From assembly GCA_003278955.1 (NCBI GenBank), contig QCCB01000003.1, positions 24,379 through 88,378 of the forward strand: a DNA stretch of 64,000 nt, written 5' to 3'. The notes below the pieces were generated by a model. That model saw only the letters and a list, made by a program, of their open reading frames with translations, did not search any database and was not told the origin of the DNA. The position numbers and the translations under genes were made by a program. Source of the stretch: Prochlorococcus sp. AG-347-K10 (GTDB taxonomy: Bacteria; Cyanobacteriota; Cyanobacteriia; PCC-6307; Cyanobiaceae). Position 1 is the stretch's first letter, and each line of letters starts with the position of its first letter. Of this stretch, positions 60,966-64,000 are shown piece by piece.

Positions 60966-62828
60966 TCATATTTTTCTAAAGTGAATTAAATTAGCAGAAA
61001 TTTCACTAACTAAAATAAAACTCTTTTCAATTATTAAATCTTGGAGCATAGATTTACTTAAAATATCATCTCTATTAATTCCAAACCTAGAAATCATTAT
61101 TATGATATCAGTATAATTTTCGAATTCATTTAAGATTGATTCCTGCAAATTTTTAGTTGCAGTCGAGATTACATTTGTCGAGATCAAGAAGTTTCTTGTA
61201 CTTGAAAGCTTAGCTTTTTGAAGAGGAAATAGTCCATGATATAAGGTTAATTTTAAATCTTTATTAAAAACAACCTTGCAATGTTTAGCTAAAAATGAAA
61301 AATATTCAAAATTTGTTTTATTATTTTCAACTGAGTAGACCTCAAACTTAAATAAGGATAAGAGTAAAGATAATGATCCTAAACCCGGACCAATTTCTGT
61401 TATGGAAACTGAATTTAATTTGGGAATAGATAATAAATACTTTAAAATATCAATATCATATTTGGAAAAAAAAACGTTATTATTAATTCTTTTTTTGAAA
61501 TAATTAGTTAGTTTTTCTATTTTTAATTGTTTTGTCTTAAAAAATAAGTCAATAATATACTGATTATATAAATCTAGATCTTCAATTATTGGTGAATTAT
61601 TATATCTACTCAGTAGTTTCTTCTTACTTATTTTTGATGGTTTTATTTGAGATTTGATATTGATATTTTGCTCAATATTATATTTTTTAAATAACTGAAA
61701 ATTATCATCTATAAATTCTAATTTTGTAAGATAAGTTTCTAAGTTTTTATCAATTTTATATAAATCTCTAATAACTTCATTCACTGTTTTATATTCAAGT
61801 TCAATTGCATTCTTTATACAAAATTCTTGAAGAATATTGTGAAGTTCAATTACTTTATTATGCTCATGAGGAAAACACTCATAATATTGTTGATCAAATG
61901 AATGCGAATGTGTTTTTATGAATAAAATATTATTCAATTTATAACCTTTTTGTAACCATCTTTTGATCCTTGTTTTAGGGTAAAAAAAAGTAAAATCTTT
62001 TATTTTGCTTCTATAATCCAAAGAGCAATCTGCATAAGACAAAGCTTGATTCCATATTAGAAATCTTCTCCTATCTTTAATTTTAGGAATTCTATTTATT
62101 TTTGTTGGATCTGAATTAATAGAGTCATATGATCTTTCTTTCCTAATTGGAATGATTGTAAAAGGTTCCTTTAATTCAGGGTCACATTTATATCGGCCAG
62201 CAGGAAAGGTAAAATCCCCGATTATATTATTCTGCATCAATATGGATATTTCATCTTCGATATTGCAGACAGATTTATCACTAGCATTTAAAGCCCAACA
62301 ACCATGAATAAAACAATAATTATTTATTTTTTGTTCAATTTCTAAATCGAGTCTTTTTCGTAAAATCTTTAAAAATAGTTTTAATCTTTTAGAATCATTT
62401 TTTGATTTTGGAAACTTATAATAACTACTATTTGTAAAATGTTCATGATGAATATGTAGGTGGAATTCATGCAAAGTATCCTTACTTAGCAAATTCATGA
62501 CAGGTTTTATTAGAGCTAAATCAAAATTTGTATAATATTCATTTGAAAAGAAAAATTCTTCTCCATCTACTTTATATCTATTTTCTTTTAAATTTATAGG
62601 TTTATTTGAATAATTTATTGGGATTTTATAAAATAATGATAGATTTTTTGAATGATCATATTTGCTAGTTGAGGTTTTAAATTTTTTCAATAAATTTAAT
62701 GTGTAATTTAAAGAATCTGAATCAGATCCTTTCCATGGCTCAAAATGATCAGTATGAAAAACTACGATTTTAGAGATATCTCTTTCTTTGATAATGTCTT
62801 TTAAATCTGAAAAATATGGATTAATCAT
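60966..62828 (-). CDS. Unusual two-part protein: His/Asp-rich deacetylase-like N-terminus and SAM-methyltransferase-like C-terminus
   Basis: 620 aa; VVFHTDHFEPW, EFHLHIHHEHF, FIHGCWALN, FPAGRYKCD, KTHSHSFDQ; C-terminal ITEIGPGLGSLSLLLSLFKFEVYSVENN. Confidence 0.5.
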   Translation of the reverse strand: MINPYFSDLKDIIKERDISKIVVFHTDHFEPWKGSDSDSLNYTLNLLKKFKTSTSKYDHSKNLSLFYKIPINYSNKPINLKENRYKVDGEEFFFSNEYYTNFDLALIKPVMNLLSKDTLHEFHLHIHHEHFTNSSYYKFPKSKNDSKRLKLFLKILRKRLDLEIEQKINNYCFIHGCWALNASDKSVCNIEDEISILMQNNIIGDFTFPAGRYKCDPELKEPFTIIPIRKERSYDSINSDPTKINRIPKIKDRRRFLIWNQALSYADCSLDYRSKIKDFTFFYPKTRIKRWLQKGYKLNNILFIKTHSHSFDQQYYECFPHEHNKVIELHNILQEFCIKNAIELEYKTVNEVIRDLYKIDKNLETYLTKLEFIDDNFQLFKKYNIEQNINIKSQIKPSKISKKKLLSRYNNSPIIEDLDLYNQYIIDLFFKTKQLKIEKLTNYFKKRINNNVFFSKYDIDILKYLLSIPKLNSVSITEIGPGLGSLSLLLSLFKFEVYSVENNKTNFEYFSFLAKHCKVVFNKDLKLTLYHGLFPLQKAKLSSTRNFLISTNVISTATKNLQESILNEFENYTDIIIMISRFGINRDDILSKSMLQDLIIEKSFILVSEISANLIHFRKI

Positions 62829-63047
62829 TTATATTGTGTAATAAATTTTACTGCAGTTTACTTGAATTGAATTTATATAATTATATATAATTAACTTTTT
62901 AGATTGAAAAGTTTCCTAATAATGAAATCATTAATAGTTATAATAATTTAATATTAAAACTAATTTAAATATATCTAAAAATTTTTCTATAAATTAAAGG
63001 ATCTATATATTGAACTTATTTATTATCCCAAAATTCTCTATAAGGCA

Positions 63048-64000
63048 ATGAAAAAAATATTTATTCACTTGAGGAGTGGTATAACAGACGCACTTGATAG
63101 GTTTAATCAAGCTAGTATTTTGTATTTAGATAAAAATTTCATAATTGGTATTTATGTTTCAAATGTATTCTTAGATAGAAATAGCATAAGCAAAGATTAT
63201 TTTAATAAGTTATTTTGTATTGAAAAAAATCTAGTAATCTTCGAAGATGAATTGGATGAAGAAAATAAATTATATTTTGAAATTAATACATTAGAAGATC
63301 TTAAACAAAGTTACTCTATTGAAGAGTCTGAAAAGAAAATAATTATTTTATTTAAACGTAATAACATTTTATTTAAACGTGATAAATTGATACCTCATCA
63401 ATGGGCAGATGTAAATCATAATTATTCTAGCTATACCAAAAATATTCTTAAAAACTCCTTTTTTAAAAAAAATATCAACCTAAAAACAAGAAACAATAAA
63501 AAAGTGTTATTTTTACAATATCGACTAGGTGATATCACTTTAATACCTTGTAATTTGTTAATAAATCTATTTAATATTGAAGAAAAATATCGAAATTATT
63601 TTCTTGGTTCAAGGTTTAAACCTATTTATAAAGATTATTTATTAACTTCAATTGATGATAAAAATTTAGATTTTGATGTTAAAAGGTTATTGAGAGCTTC
63701 TATTAATAAATTTGTTCCTCCTTCTACATATATAAAATTTTTAGACAATAACATTAGTAATTATGATCGAATAATACTCTCCTCAGATGGATTAAGACTT
63801 GCAAGTAAACAAGTAAAAAATACTTTTAATCTTAAGGAATCTATTGATTATATTGAAAATCAACTTCAAAATTATTTCTTAGGATATTTAAAAAAAAGAT
63901 GCTCTAAATCCATTATAGGAGAATCACAGAATTCAATTTTACCTTCTATTAAAGCTTGCGCAAAATCTTCTTATTGGCAAATGGGAGGTGGTAATTTTCC
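63048..64000 (+). CDS. Hypothetical protein, 3' truncated by window edge (possible polysaccharide-related)
   Basis: Read by hand: MKKIFIHLRSGITDALDRFNQASILYLDKNFIIGIYVSN...KKVLFLQYRLGDITLIPCN...SYWQMGGGNF, open to window end. Confidence 0.65.
   Translation, partial: MKKIFIHLRSGITDALDRFNQASILYLDKNFIIGIYVSNVFLDRNSISKDYFNKLFCIEKNLVIFEDELDEENKLYFEINTLEDLKQSYSIEESEKKIIILFKRNNILFKRDKLIPHQWADVNHNYSSYTKNILKNSFFKKNINLKTRNNKKVLFLQYRLGDITLIPCNLLINLFNIEEKYRNYFLGSRFKPIYKDYLLTSIDDKNLDFDVKRLLRASINKFVPPSTYIKFLDNNISNYDRIILSSDGLRLASKQVKNTFNLKESIDYIENQLQNYFLGYLKKRCSKSIIGESQNSILPSIKACAKSSYWQMGGGNF
63345..63386 (+). repeat. Tandem 21-bp duplication inside terminal ORF (ILFKRNN/ILFKRDK)
   Basis: attttatttaaacgtaataac followed directly by attttatttaaacgtgataaa, in frame. 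Confidence 0.8.

Noticed and set aside
56608-64000. Second att-like copy of the tRNA-Asn 3' end
   Set aside because: Looked for a repeat of GGTTCGAATCCCGCCCGGGGAG downstream by eye; none seen, and no integrase gene in the window

Overview
This 64 kb AT-rich, densely coding window reads as a picocyanobacterial chromosome, most like a high-light Prochlorococcus (inference from psbX, Hli proteins, Ycf66, NdhO, sufBCDS, zds, low GC and very short intergenic gaps). Positions ~1-56.5 kb are mostly conserved housekeeping and photosynthesis genes: accC, def, sufBCDS, pgm, rarA, hetI-type PPTase, bcp, coaX, cysH, type II NDH, Trk/Ktr K+ transport, ABC-F, htrA, nadB, rimO, PTPS, aroK, rbfA, hemD, zds, iscA-like, ndhO and cysK. 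A tRNA-Asn(GTT) at 56536-56607 marks a change to an accessory segment that runs to the window end. That segment holds a tightly overlapping sulfotransferase / two small membrane proteins / arylsulfotransferase-like cassette, a sugar-nucleotide epimerase beside a truncated UDP-sugar dehydrogenase remnant, an unusual 620-aa deacetylase-like plus methyltransferase-like protein, and a partial unknown ORF. Other notable signals are a CRR7-like reading frame with one in-frame TAG, a 12-G homopolymer in nadB, a tandem PTPS protein with a degenerate first domain, a Nif11-like small protein ending in GGL, and an inverted repeat beside a ribbon-helix-helix gene. Several small genes missing from the ORF track were read by hand. 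No CRISPR array, IS element or rRNA was seen.
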